Assembly (NCBI RefSeq): GCF_030652235.1
Contig: NZ_JAUSBA010000040.1
Location: 1 to 64,000, forward strand
Reading direction: 5' to 3'
Source: Cypionkella sp.
GTDB taxonomy: Bacteria > Pseudomonadota > Alphaproteobacteria > Rhodobacterales > Rhodobacteraceae
Length of the DNA stretch: 64,000 nt
Both the position numbers and the translations under genes were made by a program. Each line of letters begins with the position of its first letter. Positions within the stretch are counted from its first letter, which is position 1. The notes below the pieces were generated by a model that worked only from the letters and a program-made list of their open reading frames with translations, made no database searches and was not told the origin of the DNA. Below, one piece after another: positions 8,196 through 16,115 of this stretch.

Positions 8196-9287
8196 ATGAC
8201 CACCAACCCGATGCTCTCGGGCGATCGCTTTCGCTTGGGCACGTTTTCCTCCAACTGTTCCTCCGGCATGACCCCCACCAAAATCGCCGAGCGGTGGGAC
8301 AATTCCTGGGACAACAACCTGACCCTTGCCAAAATGCTGGATGAAGCGGGCATTGACTTCATGCTGCCCATCGCCCGCTGGATCGGCTACGGCGGCGAGA
8401 CAGACTTTCACGGCAACGTGCTGGAAACCATGACTTGGGCCGCTGGCCTGCTGGCCGCCACCAAGAACATCGCGGTGTTCGCCACCATCCACACCGCCGC
8501 CAACCACCCCGCCGTGGTCGCCAAGCAGATCGCCACCATCGACCAGATCGGCCATGGCCGCGCCGGGCTGAACATCGTCGCCGGCTGGAACAAACCCGAA
8601 TACGAAGCCCTTGGCCTGACCCTGCCAGATGACCACGAAACCCGCTACGCCTATGCGCAGGAATGGTTCGATCTGGTGCGCAAACTCTGGTCCTCGAAAG
8701 AGCATTTCGACTGGAACGGCACTTATTTCAAAGCCAAGCAGATCAAGGGAGACCCCGCCCCGATCCGTGGTTCCGTGCCGATTATCAACGCCGCAGGCTC
8801 ACCGCAGGGGCGCAACTTTGCCACCGACAACGCCGATTTCCTGTTTACCCCGGCGATTGATCTGTCCCGCTCGGTCTCAGAAATCGCCGACCTGAAGGCG
8901 CAAGCCAAAACCAAAGGCCGCAAGATCGACGTGCTGACCTTCTCCCACGTCATCTGCCGCCCCTCGCGGGACGAGGCCGAAGCTTTCCTGCATCACACCG
9001 CCGTCGCCAACACCGACACAGCCGCGGTGGATAATTTGGTGAACCTGCAATTCGCCCACGCCCAAAGCTTCCCGCATGACCTTTTGGCGCAGATCAAGCA
9101 CCTGTTCGCGATGGGCCACGGTGGCTTCCCGCTGGTTGGCACGCCCGATGATGTGGCCGAAGGCATCCTGAAACTGCATGCCACCGGATTTGCCGGCACC
9201 ACGCTTTCCTTTGTGGATTATGTCAAGGAATTCCCGTATTTCCGCGACAACGTGCTGCCAAAACTGCAAGAAGCGGGCATCCGCTGA
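8196..9287 (+). CDS. LLM-class flavin-dependent monooxygenase (luciferase-like)
   Basis: A 363-residue bacterial-luciferase-like TIM barrel. It opens with RFRLGTFSSNCSSGMTP and has the family pattern of a RWIGYGGETDFHG segment, ATIHTAANHPAVVAKQIATI and GRAGLNIVAGWNKPEYEALG, then DYVKEFPYFRDNVLPKLQEA at the end. The length and these motifs are close to RutA and alkanesulfonate-type monooxygenases, which use reduced FMN and oxygen. GGGAG precedes the ATG. The flavin reductase 66 bases downstream is its likely partner, and the divergent MarR regulator its likely controller. The substrate cannot be told from sequence; I do not call it RutA because no other rut genes are present. Confidence 0.88.
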   Translation: MTTNPMLSGDRFRLGTFSSNCSSGMTPTKIAERWDNSWDNNLTLAKMLDEAGIDFMLPIARWIGYGGETDFHGNVLETMTWAAGLLAATKNIAVFATIHTAANHPAVVAKQIATIDQIGHGRAGLNIVAGWNKPEYEALGLTLPDDHETRYAYAQEWFDLVRKLWSSKEHFDWNGTYFKAKQIKGDPAPIRGSVPIINAAGSPQGRNFATDNADFLFTPAIDLSRSVSEIADLKAQAKTKGRKIDVLTFSHVICRPSRDEAEAFLHHTAVANTDTAAVDNLVNLQFAHAQSFPHDLLAQIKHLFAMGHGGFPLVGTPDDVAEGILKLHATGFAGTTLSFVDYVKEFPYFRDNVLPKLQEAGIR

Positions 9288-9353
9288 AGGCTTGGGCCGC
9301 TGATCCCTTGCGGCATCGCTTCCAAGCGGTGCCGCCCAAACCGCGAGTGCCAG

Positions 9354-9845
9354 ATGTCCGAACCCACGCCCAAGCACTTCCGCGACGCCATGCGCGCCTT
9401 TGTCGGCAACTGTAGCCTGATCACCACCGGACAGGCCGAGGCCGCAACGGGCCTGATCGTCACATCTGCGATCTCCCTCTCGGCCGAACCGCCCTTGCTG
9501 CTGGCCTGTGTCAACCGCGCCTCCTCCAGTTGGCCCGTGCTTCAAGAAACCGGCACATTCGGCTGGTCCAGCCTTGGGGCGGCCCATCAGGGGGTCGCCG
9601 AGCGCTTTTCTGGCTTTGGCGGCACCAAGGGTGCGGCGCGCTATGACGGCGCAGAATGGGAAACCGCCATCACCGGCGTTCGCCTGCTGAAAGGCGCGCC
9701 CGCCGCTTTCGACTGCACCATCGAAGAAATGATCGACCGCGGCACCCACTCCATCCTGATCGGCCGGGTAGAAGCCATCCGCACCACCCCCGGCGCAGGC
9801 GCGTTGATCTACTGGAACGGCGGCTATCGCGCGCTGGCCGATTGA
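9354..9845 (+). CDS. Flavin reductase family protein
   Basis: A 163-residue flavin reductase-like protein: PKHFRDAMRAFVGNCSLITT at the start, GLIVTSAISLSAEPPLLLAC as the flavin-binding strand, and GTHSILIGRVEAIRTTPGAG with the conserved Gly-Thr-His near the end, followed by the LIYWNGGYRAL finish. It reduces FMN or FAD with NAD(P)H for a two-component oxygenase, here presumably the LLM monooxygenase upstream, with which it should be cotranscribed. It is intact, in contrast to the flavin reductase at 7066. Confidence 0.88.
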   Translation: MSEPTPKHFRDAMRAFVGNCSLITTGQAEAATGLIVTSAISLSAEPPLLLACVNRASSSWPVLQETGTFGWSSLGAAHQGVAERFSGFGGTKGAARYDGAEWETAITGVRLLKGAPAAFDCTIEEMIDRGTHSILIGRVEAIRTTPGAGALIYWNGGYRALAD

Positions 9846-9918
9846 TCGGCGCCGCTGACGACCCTAATCAACGTCTACCCGTTTCCTGCGCATTGCCATT
9901 TGCGCGGCCAACAACCGC

Positions 9919-10160
9919 AGGAAATGGGTCACCGCACCAACTGGTGCGGCCTCCGCGCTGCTATTCGCGGCGAAGAGCGCACAACTGGTGCGCGGCGCGC
10001 GCTGCCACCCCGAATGCCAGCGCCTCGCAGATCAGATCAGCCAAAGCGGCGGCAAAGCCATTTGTCGCGCGGCAGATGTCACGGACGAGGCCTATGCCAA
10101 AGCGCTGGCAGACATCGCCAAGCGGCATGGCGGTGCGGCTGCTGTAATTCACCGCGCGGA
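9919..10160 (+). pseudogene. N-terminal scrap of a short-chain dehydrogenase
   Basis: One plus-strand frame reads TAPTGAASALLFAAKSAQLV and then RLADQISQSGGKAICRAADV, followed by TDEAYAKALADIAKRHGGAA. This is the first 80 residues of a short-chain dehydrogenase (Gly-rich loop, second strand, the ADVTD segment), with the GIGR part of the loop deleted and nothing of the catalytic core left. It follows the monooxygenase/reductase pair, so an alcohol or aldehyde oxidation step may once have belonged to that operon. Confidence 0.6.
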
Positions 10161-10166
10161 ACCTCT

Positions 10167-10196
10167 GATCGTTGGCCGCAAACCCGGCCAACGATC
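10167..10196. repeat. Perfect 11-bp hairpin
   Basis: GATCGTTGGCC at 10167-10177 and its exact reverse complement at 10186-10196 enclose an eight-base loop. No T-run follows on either strand, so it is not a classic terminator. It sits just behind the dehydrogenase scrap and ahead of the LOG-gene promoter region. Confidence 0.6.
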
Positions 10197-10291
10197 CATC
10201 AAAGCTATCCCGATCCAGCCAAGCCCTTTGCCGGAAATCCTTAATTTTTGGTTAAAAAAATCACAACTATTTGAATAACATATATTTTTAT

Positions 10292-10312
10292 ATGGTCCCA
10301 ACTCGGGACCAT
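10292..10312. repeat. Hairpin, upstream copy of a pair flanking the LOG gene
   Basis: An 8-bp perfect stem (ATGGTCCC and GGGACCAT) with loop AACTC. The 17-base core GGTCCCAACTCGGGACC occurs again, identical, at 11215-11231 directly behind the same gene, where it forms a terminator. Here it lies 75 bases before the start codon, downstream of an AT-rich tract (10247-10291) that probably contains the promoter, so it would be within or close to the 5' end of the transcript. It could be an attenuator, an operator or a repeat that inserted twice. Confidence 0.6.
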
Positions 10313-10386
10313 CCCCACCCCACCCTTCCAAACCCCCACAAAACCAGCTACCCCTACCCCCAGCACGCTCCAATCAAGGCCACCCG

Positions 10387-11202
10387 ATGACCGAAGAAAC
10401 CCGCCCCCACCCATTCCGAGACTCAGTCCAAGACGTGGCCGCCACCAACCGCCTGCCCAACACCCCACAGACCCGCTCCCCCGCCTATAAGCTGGCCTTC
10501 GCTGACCTAGATTTCCTGACAAGGGAAGACCTCCGCCCCGTCCGCCTGCAACTGGAACTGCTGAAACCCCAGTTGATGATGGACGAGATGGGCATCAAAT
10601 CCACCGTCGTCCTGTTCGGCGGTGCCCGTATCCCTGATCCGGCAAACAAATCCGCCGCCAAAACCCCGATGCTGGCCGCGCTCACCAAATACTACACCGA
10701 AGCCCGCACCTTCGCCCGCATCATCACCGAACGCAGCCTGCAAACCGACGGCCAAAACGTGATCTGCACGGGGGGCGGGCCGGGGGTGATGGAGGCCGGG
10801 AACAGGGGTGCCGACGATGCGGGCGGCCAGTCGATCGGGTTGAACATCGTGCTGCCGCACGAGCAGGCCCCGAACCAATATGTGACGCCCGAATTGTCCT
10901 TCAACTTCCACTATTTCGCGATCCGGAAGATGCACTTCCTGATGCGGGCGCGGGCGATTTGTGTGTTTCCGGGCGGGTTCGGCACGCTGGATGAAATGTT
11001 TGAAAGCCTGACTCTGATCCAGACCGGGCGGATGAAACCGATCCCTATCCTGCTGTTTGGGCGCAGCTTTTGGGAGCGGCTGATTGACTGGGATATGCTG
11101 GCCGAGGCGGGGGTGATCTCGGCGGCGGATTTGGGACTGTTTCGGTTTGTCGAGACGGCGGAAGAGGCCATCGCAGCGATGGATGGCTGGGCGCACGAAT
11201 AG
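10387..11202 (+). CDS. LOG-family (TIGR00730) protein, putative nucleoside 5'-monophosphate phosphoribohydrolase
   Basis: A 271-residue Rossmann-like protein. It carries the LOG signature PGGFGTLDE at about residue 198, and VICTGGGPGVMEAGNRGADD with SIGLNIVLPHEQAPN before it. Relatives release free cytokinin bases from their nucleotides or act on other nucleotide monophosphates; older annotations call them lysine decarboxylase. The first 60 residues are an extension seen in the longer proteobacterial members. It stands alone, with matching hairpins on both sides (10292-10312 and 11212-11238). Confidence 0.9.
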   Translation: MTEETRPHPFRDSVQDVAATNRLPNTPQTRSPAYKLAFADLDFLTREDLRPVRLQLELLKPQLMMDEMGIKSTVVLFGGARIPDPANKSAAKTPMLAALTKYYTEARTFARIITERSLQTDGQNVICTGGGPGVMEAGNRGADDAGGQSIGLNIVLPHEQAPNQYVTPELSFNFHYFAIRKMHFLMRARAICVFPGGFGTLDEMFESLTLIQTGRMKPIPILLFGRSFWERLIDWDMLAEAGVISAADLGLFRFVETAEEAIAAMDGWAHE

Positions 11203-11211
11203 GGAAATCGG

Positions 11212-11238
11212 AAGGGTCCCAACTCGGGACCTTTTTTT
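11212..11238 (+). terminator. Rho-independent terminator of the LOG gene
   Basis: GGTCCC at 11215-11220, loop AACTC, GGGACC at 11226-11231, then seven Ts. It lies ten bases after the stop codon. The hairpin core is identical to the one upstream of the gene at 10294-10310. Confidence 0.85.
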
Positions 11239-11528
11239 GTTGTTTTATATCAGTGGTTTGAGGTGGGCGATTTAAGGTTTTGTTAACACTTCGCCCACGC
11301 ACCACAGGGCAGCGCCAGACCGCCGGGTGGGCGAGCAACAGAAGTTCTAGGCACTTTATGCCTCAACCAATCCCCCAGAAGTTCTAAGCGAGACAGCGCA
11401 GAAGCGCCCGCCCGAGGGGGCGGTCGGGCGCTGCCCGGCGGCGCATTCGCGCCTTGATTCCGGGCGGGTTATTTGCTTGAGATGGTGTGAGCGGGCCCAG
11501 TGAATGGCTGCAATGCGGGACGAAGCGG
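11239..11528. repeat. Intergenic stretch with REP-like hairpins and a direct repeat
   Basis: About 290 bases with no gene. AGAAGTTCTA occurs at 11340-11349 and again at 11377-11386. Between the copies is a small hairpin (AGGCA and TGCCT, 11349-11363). AGCGCCCG at 11403-11410 pairs with CGGGCGCT at 11425-11432. The arrangement looks like a mobile intergenic repeat of the REP/MITE kind rather than coding sequence; no transposase is nearby. Confidence 0.4.
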
Positions 11529-11738
11529 TCAGTCGGGCCTTCGGAGTGTGCGGCGCAATGGTTGCCCGATTTGCTCCAAGTGCCCCATGGTTTCGCCCAG
11601 TTGTCTAAGAAACATACGACGGGTGTCATCATCCTGAATCCGCCTGAGAAGGTCGTTCAGATTATTTATCGGTTGAGAAAAATCATCGCGCGCGGACAGG
11701 ACTTCTGCCGCAAGCTTATCGTCAATCTGTAACTGCAT
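11529..11738 (-). CDS. Small hypothetical helical protein
   Basis: A 69-residue, mostly helical, charged protein (QIDDKLAAEVLSARDDFSQP, then NNLNDLLRRIQDDDTRRMFL) with no signal peptide and no membrane segment. There is no clear ribosome-binding site at the ATG at 11738. Amino-acid content is that of a folded soluble protein, which argues for a real gene, but I recognise no family. It is transcribed towards the REP-like stretch and away from carbonic anhydrase. Confidence 0.4.
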   Translation of the reverse strand: MQLQIDDKLAAEVLSARDDFSQPINNLNDLLRRIQDDDTRRMFLRQLGETMGHLEQIGQPLRRTLRRPD

Positions 11739-11866
11739 CAGACACCCAACTGCCGAAAACCTTTATCAGTCTGGTCAAAGTGAGCGCCATTGCAATAGCC
11801 GCGATGGGCTCAGATCGACCATACGGATTGATAGAAGCCAGCCGCAGCCCCATCAATCGTCCCCCC

Positions 11867-12514
11867 TCAAACCGGCACAAACCCACCCTTCGCGGGATCG
11901 AATTGCTGCAACTCGCCCTCGCCCGTATCGGTCCACAGCCCGTGCAGGGTCAGGCGGTCATCCTCGACGGCGGCTTTGACAAAGGGGAAGGTCATCAGGT
12001 TTTCCAGCGAAACCAGCACCGCCTCGCGCTCCAACGCGGGTTGTTGCAGCGCGGCGGGCAGGCCGGAAATCCGCTGATAGCCGGGGCGCAAGATGTCCAT
12101 CCAGCGGCCGACGAAGCTGGTTTTCTCTAGCAGTTCAGGGGCATGGCCGGAACACATATCAAGGCAGCCTTTGACACCGCCGCAGTTGGAATGACCCAGC
12201 ACGACGATATGGGCAACGCCAAGGCTCATCACCGCATACTCAACCGTGGCCGAGGTGCCGTGATACTCGCCATCGGGGTTATGCGGCGGCACGAGACCCG
12301 CGATATTGCGGTGGATGAAGAATTCACCTTCGTCCGCGCCGAAGATCGAGGTGACGTGCACCCGGCTGTCGCAGCAGGAAATCACCATGGCACGCGGGTG
12401 CTGGCCATTGGCAGCAAGCCTGCGATACCACGCCTTATTGTCTTGATATGTCGTGGCTTTCCAGCCTTGAAACCGTTGCACCAGATAGCTGGGAAGCGCG
12501 CGAATGTGGTTCAT
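11867..12514 (-). CDS. can: Beta-class carbonic anhydrase
   Basis: Interconverts CO2 and bicarbonate in the cytoplasm. The 215-residue protein has the zinc ligands in their usual settings: ISCCDSRV near residue 45, then HSNCGGVK near residue 105, with the Asp/Arg dyad of the CxDSR motif. The frame is open to 12817, but the ATG at 12514 has AGAAGGA upstream and gives the normal start (NHIRALPSYLVQRFQ). It is divergent from the gene at 12661. Confidence 0.94.
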   Translation of the reverse strand: MNHIRALPSYLVQRFQGWKATTYQDNKAWYRRLAANGQHPRAMVISCCDSRVHVTSIFGADEGEFFIHRNIAGLVPPHNPDGEYHGTSATVEYAVMSLGVAHIVVLGHSNCGGVKGCLDMCSGHAPELLEKTSFVGRWMDILRPGYQRISGLPAALQQPALEREAVLVSLENLMTFPFVKAAVEDDRLTLHGLWTDTGEGELQQFDPAKGGFVPV

Positions 12515-12660
12515 GGTGATCCTTCTCGGCTTGGGCTCGGCTTGGTTCTTGCCCGTCATTATGCTGCAATCGCAGAAAATTCGAGGGATTTCTTTGGCCT
12601 GCAGCAACGATTTCTTCAGCACGACGGCGCAAGGTGGGGCTGGGTGTGTCGGAGGGTGTG

Positions 12661-13053
12661 ATGGAAAACGTGGTGGCTTTGCAGCCAAAGGAACGGGTGC
12701 GGCAGGATGCCGCGCCGATTGCGACGATTTATCGGAATTTGGGAACATCCGGGGGAGAGCAGGTGGTGGCCCGGGCCTTGGGCGAACTGGCGTTGACCAT
12801 GGCGGGCTTGGCGTCACAGGTGCGGGCGCATGAGATGGGCGATCTGACGCGGCAGCTGCGACGGTTGCAACGCATGGCCGAGAATTTGGGGATGGTCAGT
12901 TTGGCCGTGGTGGCGGCGGATCTGCGCGCCTGTCTGGAGCGCGCGGATACCACGGCCTTTGCCGCCGTCTGGGCACGGCTGTTGCGGATTGCCGAGCGGT
13001 CTTTGGCCCCTGACAGGGCGCTGCTGGAGCAGTTGGATCAGACGCCGTTTTAA
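12661..13053 (+). CDS. Conserved hypothetical protein, possibly Hpt-like helical bundle
   Basis: 130 residues, mostly helical: GELALTMAGLASQVRAHEMG, then RQLRRLQRMAENLGMVSLAV and VAADLRACLERADTTAFAAV. The helix pattern recalls phosphotransfer (Hpt) proteins, but I do not see the signature histidine in its expected setting, so this is only a shape comparison. GGAGG lies just ahead of the ATG at 12661. It precedes leucyl aminopeptidase by 94 bases on the same strand. Confidence 0.75.
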   Translation: MENVVALQPKERVRQDAAPIATIYRNLGTSGGEQVVARALGELALTMAGLASQVRAHEMGDLTRQLRRLQRMAENLGMVSLAVVAADLRACLERADTTAFAAVWARLLRIAERSLAPDRALLEQLDQTPF

Positions 13054-13147
13054 CGCCCAGGCCGGGGGCTTGCGGCGGCGGATGGAAGCGGTAGGGTTCG
13101 GGCAGGTTTGAGGCTATGGCCTTGGGCAGGTTATAAAGGATGCGCCG

Positions 13148-14524
13148 ATGGTTCCCGCTTTTGCTGATGATACTGCCGTGTCGCGCCCGCTGTATGTGGT
13201 TGGGGCCGAGGGGCTGACTGGGTTTCTGGCCGACCAGGATGCGGCGGTGCGGGCTTGGCTGACGGATGCGGGGTTTGAGGCATCTTTGGGCGATCTGCGG
13301 CTGATCCCCGGGGCAGATGGCGTGGCTGCGGCAGTGATCGGGTTTGGCACTGCGAAGACCCGCGCGCGGCAACGGTTTGCTTTGGCGAAGGCGGTGGGAT
13401 TGCCCACCGGCGCTTGGCATCTGGTGGGCGATCTGACGCCAGCGGCGCGCGATGAGGCGGCGTTGGGCTGGCTGCTGGCGCAGTATCGCTTTGATCGCTA
13501 TCGCAAGGTCAAGGTGGTTGAGCCTGCGCGGTTGGTGTTGCCCGAGGGTTGCGATGGCGCTCGTCTGCTGGCGATGGCGGCGGGGGAATATCTAACCCGC
13601 GATCTGATCAACACCCCGGCGCAGGATATGGGGCCGGATGAGTTGGAGGCGGCGTTTGTGGCGCTGGCGGGGCGGTTTGGCGCACGGGCCAAGGTGGTGA
13701 AGGGCGCGGCGCTGCTGGAGCAGAACTTCCCGATGATCCATGCGGTGGGGCGAGCGTCACCGCGCGAACCCCGGTTGTTGGAAATGCACTGGGGGAGTGC
13801 CGGGCCAAGCCTGACTTTGGTCGGCAAAGGCGTGTGCTTTGACACCGGCGGGTTGAACATCAAGACGGCGGGTATGGCTCTGATGAAGAAGGATATGGGT
13901 GGCGCCGCGACGGTGATGGGGTTGGCGCAGATGATCATGCAGCTGGGGCTGCCGATCCGGTTGCGGGTGATCGTGGCGGCGGTCGAGAATGTGATTGCGG
14001 GCAATGCGTTGAAGCCGAAGGATATTCTGACCTCGCGTAAGGGGCTGACGGTGGAGGTGAACGATACCGATGCCGAGGGGCGCTTGGTGCTGGGCGATGC
14101 CTTGGCGCTGGCTGTGGAAACGCCGACCGATGTGCTGATCTCGATGGCGACGCTGACTGGGGCTGCACGCACGGCGCTGGGGCCGGATCTGGCCCCCTAT
14201 TACACCGATGATGCGGGGATGGCGGCGGCGCTGGAAGAGGGGGCGCAAACCAGCTTCGATCCGGTCTGGCGGCTGCCGTTCCACACGCCCTATGAGGCCA
14301 TCATCGAGCCCGGCATTGCCGATCTGGACAATGCGCCGGGCTGGGGGTTTGCGGGGTCGGTGACGGCAGCCCTGTTCCTGCGACGTTTCGCCGATCACCC
14401 GCGCTATATGCATTTCGACATCTACGGCCACACGCCCGCCGATGCGCCGGCGCGCCCGAAAGGCGGGGTCGGTCAAGGCGCGCGGGCCATTCTGGCGGGA
14501 CTGCCCGCGATGTTGGGGCTGTAG
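13148..14524 (+). CDS. pepA: Leucyl aminopeptidase (M17 family)
   Basis: Removes N-terminal residues from peptides with two metal ions in the cytoplasm. 458 residues, shorter than E. coli PepA (503). The catalytic domain shows LVGKGVCFDTGGLNIKTAGM (about residue 220; the lysine and aspartate bind metal) and NDTDAEGRLVLGDALALAVE (about residue 304), then MATLTGAARTALG. The N-terminal domain is divergent, as is usual in Rhodobacteraceae. The NlpC/P60 gene starts one base after its stop, so they form an operon. Confidence 0.94.
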   Translation: MVPAFADDTAVSRPLYVVGAEGLTGFLADQDAAVRAWLTDAGFEASLGDLRLIPGADGVAAAVIGFGTAKTRARQRFALAKAVGLPTGAWHLVGDLTPAARDEAALGWLLAQYRFDRYRKVKVVEPARLVLPEGCDGARLLAMAAGEYLTRDLINTPAQDMGPDELEAAFVALAGRFGARAKVVKGAALLEQNFPMIHAVGRASPREPRLLEMHWGSAGPSLTLVGKGVCFDTGGLNIKTAGMALMKKDMGGAATVMGLAQMIMQLGLPIRLRVIVAAVENVIAGNALKPKDILTSRKGLTVEVNDTDAEGRLVLGDALALAVETPTDVLISMATLTGAARTALGPDLAPYYTDDAGMAAALEEGAQTSFDPVWRLPFHTPYEAIIEPGIADLDNAPGWGFAGSVTAALFLRRFADHPRYMHFDIYGHTPADAPARPKGGVGQGARAILAGLPAMLGL

Positions 14525-14525
14525 C

Positions 14526-15344
14526 ATGGATCGCCGCTTGACCCCCGCCACTGCCCGCGTCGCCCATATCTCGCTGAAGGGTCAAATCGACGCGCCCCGC
14601 TTCACCGAAGGCGACAAACGCCGCGTGGCGATGCCATTGGCGGACCTGCTGCGCGCGCCCGGCGGCGCGCGGGATCGTCAGGTGCTGCTGGGCGAGGCCT
14701 TTACGGTGATCGACCACCAAGACGGCTATGCTTTTGGATTTGCGGCCAAAGATGGCTATTGCGGCTGGCTGGCCGAGGCAGCACTCGGCGAAGGCCCGAA
14801 GCCCACGCATTGGATCGCCACCCCCGGCACGCATCTTTATCCCGAACCCCGCGTGCAAGCGCCTGAGATCGCAGCGCTAAGCATGGGGGCGCAGGTTGCG
14901 GTGATCGCACAGGGCGCGAAGTTCACCGAAACCAGCCAAGGCTTCATCCCGACGCCACATCTGCTGCCGCTGGGCCAATACCACAAAGACCCGATCAGCG
15001 TCGCCGAAGGCTTCCTCGGGGTGCCTTATCTGTGGGGCGGCAACTCTCGTGCCGGGATAGATTGCTCGGGTCTGGCGCAAACCGCCCTGCTGGCTTGTGG
15101 CATCAAAGCGTCTGGAGATTCCGATCTGCAGCAAAGCCTTGGCCATGAAGTGCCCCAAGACGCTCCCCTGCGGCGGGGCGATCTGCTGTTTTGGAAAGGT
15201 CATGTCGCGCTGGTTGTCGATGCTGATCGGCTGATCCATGCCAATGGCCAGACGATGTCAGTGGCTTATGAGGGCATCGAGGCTTGCATCGCGCGGGTGT
15301 TTGCAGTGGAAAACGCTGCGGTCAGCCACAGACGCAGACTCTAG
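14526..15344 (+). CDS. NlpC/P60 (C40) peptidase
   Basis: 272 residues, no signal peptide. The N-terminal half contains SH3-like segments (VLLGEAFTVIDHQDGYAFGF, GYCGWLAEAALG; a second one at about residue 100), the C-terminal half the catalytic domain: FLGVPYLWGGNSRAGIDCSG with the nucleophile Cys near residue 180, GDLLFWKGHVALVVD with the His near residue 225, and LIHANG. Such enzymes cut gamma-D-Glu-diaminopimelate bonds in cell-wall peptides. The lack of an export signal and the coupling to the aminopeptidase suggest cytoplasmic turnover of muropeptides (inference). The start codon follows the pepA stop by one base. Confidence 0.9.
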   Translation: MDRRLTPATARVAHISLKGQIDAPRFTEGDKRRVAMPLADLLRAPGGARDRQVLLGEAFTVIDHQDGYAFGFAAKDGYCGWLAEAALGEGPKPTHWIATPGTHLYPEPRVQAPEIAALSMGAQVAVIAQGAKFTETSQGFIPTPHLLPLGQYHKDPISVAEGFLGVPYLWGGNSRAGIDCSGLAQTALLACGIKASGDSDLQQSLGHEVPQDAPLRRGDLLFWKGHVALVVDADRLIHANGQTMSVAYEGIEACIARVFAVENAAVSHRRRL

Positions 15345-15355
15345 CTCATCCTCTC

Positions 15356-15395
15356 TGCGCAAATATCCCGGGGTCCGGGGCTGGCCCCGGGGATG
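15356..15395. repeat. Rhodobacteraceae-type CGGGGTCCGG intergenic element, copy 1
   Basis: AAATATCCCGGGGTCCGG followed by a GC-rich hairpin (CCGGGG with CCCCGGGG) just after the stop of the NlpC/P60 gene. A second copy in inverted orientation follows the GH13 gene at about 44236-44275; both share AAATAT, the CCGGGGTCCGG core and a C-run. It lacks a T-run, so any terminator role would be Rho-independent only in a loose sense. Confidence 0.5.
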
Positions 15396-15459
15396 GCCAC
15401 CGTAAAACCTGAACAAACCTTATCCCACGATTTTTTGCGCGAAAAATCGAGACCGCCAA

Positions 15460-15807
15460 TCACTCCACCGGACGGATCAGCTTTTGCTCCAACACCCGCA
15501 AGACCCCCGCCAGATCATGACCCCGGCGCAGGATGTAGCCGTCCATACCGACCACCGCATACATGCCCTGCTTGGCGCGCAGCTTCGGGCGCTTTTCGAT
15601 CCGGTACAGCGGAAATTCGGCGGTGCGGCGGAACACCGAAAACACCGCCGCCTCGCGCAAAAACGACAAGCCATAGTCGCGCCATTCGCCCGCCGCGACC
15701 ATCTGACCATAAAGCCGCAAAATTGCCCGCAGCTCGTGGCGATCAAAAGTAACCTGATCCGGCAGGGGCTCTGGCGCGGGGAAAGGGGTCGGCATTTGCA
15801 CCGTCAT
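15460..15807 (-). CDS. DUF2794 domain protein
   Basis: 115 residues that match the alphaproteobacterial DUF2794 family from end to end: QVTFDRHELRAILRLYGQMV, AAGEWRDYGLSFLREAAVFS, then FRRTAEFPLYRIEKRPKLRA and YAVVGMDGYILRRGHDLAGV. The function is unknown; members are small cytoplasmic proteins restricted largely to Alphaproteobacteria. It stands alone on the minus strand. Confidence 0.9.
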   Translation of the reverse strand: MTVQMPTPFPAPEPLPDQVTFDRHELRAILRLYGQMVAAGEWRDYGLSFLREAAVFSVFRRTAEFPLYRIEKRPKLRAKQGMYAVVGMDGYILRRGHDLAGVLRVLEQKLIRPVE

Positions 15808-16115
15808 GGGAAAAGTTTACCCGAGATGTGCCGCAAATCAACCCCTGCAAATCGAGTTCCTCTCAACCACAGCGCGAAAAGACCCTGCCGCGTTGGGGAC
15901 TCGCGCCCCGATTTTGCCGTCACAATGCCCGTAAATGGCCGTTTGGCTTGCATATTACCGCCGCGTTCAGGCGTCAAAAAGAACAGGCGACAGTGAACCT
16001 AAACCGGTGGAGTAGGTCATTGCCCCCGCCCAGCTTGCTTCACCGGCGCTGTCGCACTGAAGGCCTCCACCGCAAGGTGGGGGCCTTTTCTCTGATGGGT
16101 TAAAGCAAGCGGAGG
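15808..16115 (+). other. Intergenic stretch with a possible small RNA
   Basis: Just over 300 bases with no convincing open frame. TTGGCT near 15940, an AT-rich spot (CATATTACC) and a strong terminator at 16062-16089 suggest that a short plus-strand transcript of about 100 bases could start near 15970. The sequence does not match RNase P, SRP, tmRNA or, as far as I can tell, 6S RNA. Treated as a candidate only. Confidence 0.3.
16062..16089 (+). terminator. Strong Rho-independent terminator
   Basis: A ten-base-pair stem (GGCCTCCACC with GGTGGGGGCC, one G-U pair) closed by a GCAA tetraloop and followed by four Ts on the plus strand. No plus-strand gene ends just before it, which is why a small RNA is suspected. 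It also lies 27 bases beyond the end of the minus-strand asparaginase gene and may serve it. Confidence 0.8.

Noticed and set aside
8196-9287. RutA of the pyrimidine (Rut) pathway
   Set aside because: The LLM fold and length fit, but no other rut genes are present and the neighbouring MarR/flavin reductase pair is generic.
11340-11386. CRISPR-like repeat
   Set aside because: Only two copies of a 10-base repeat, and no cas genes.
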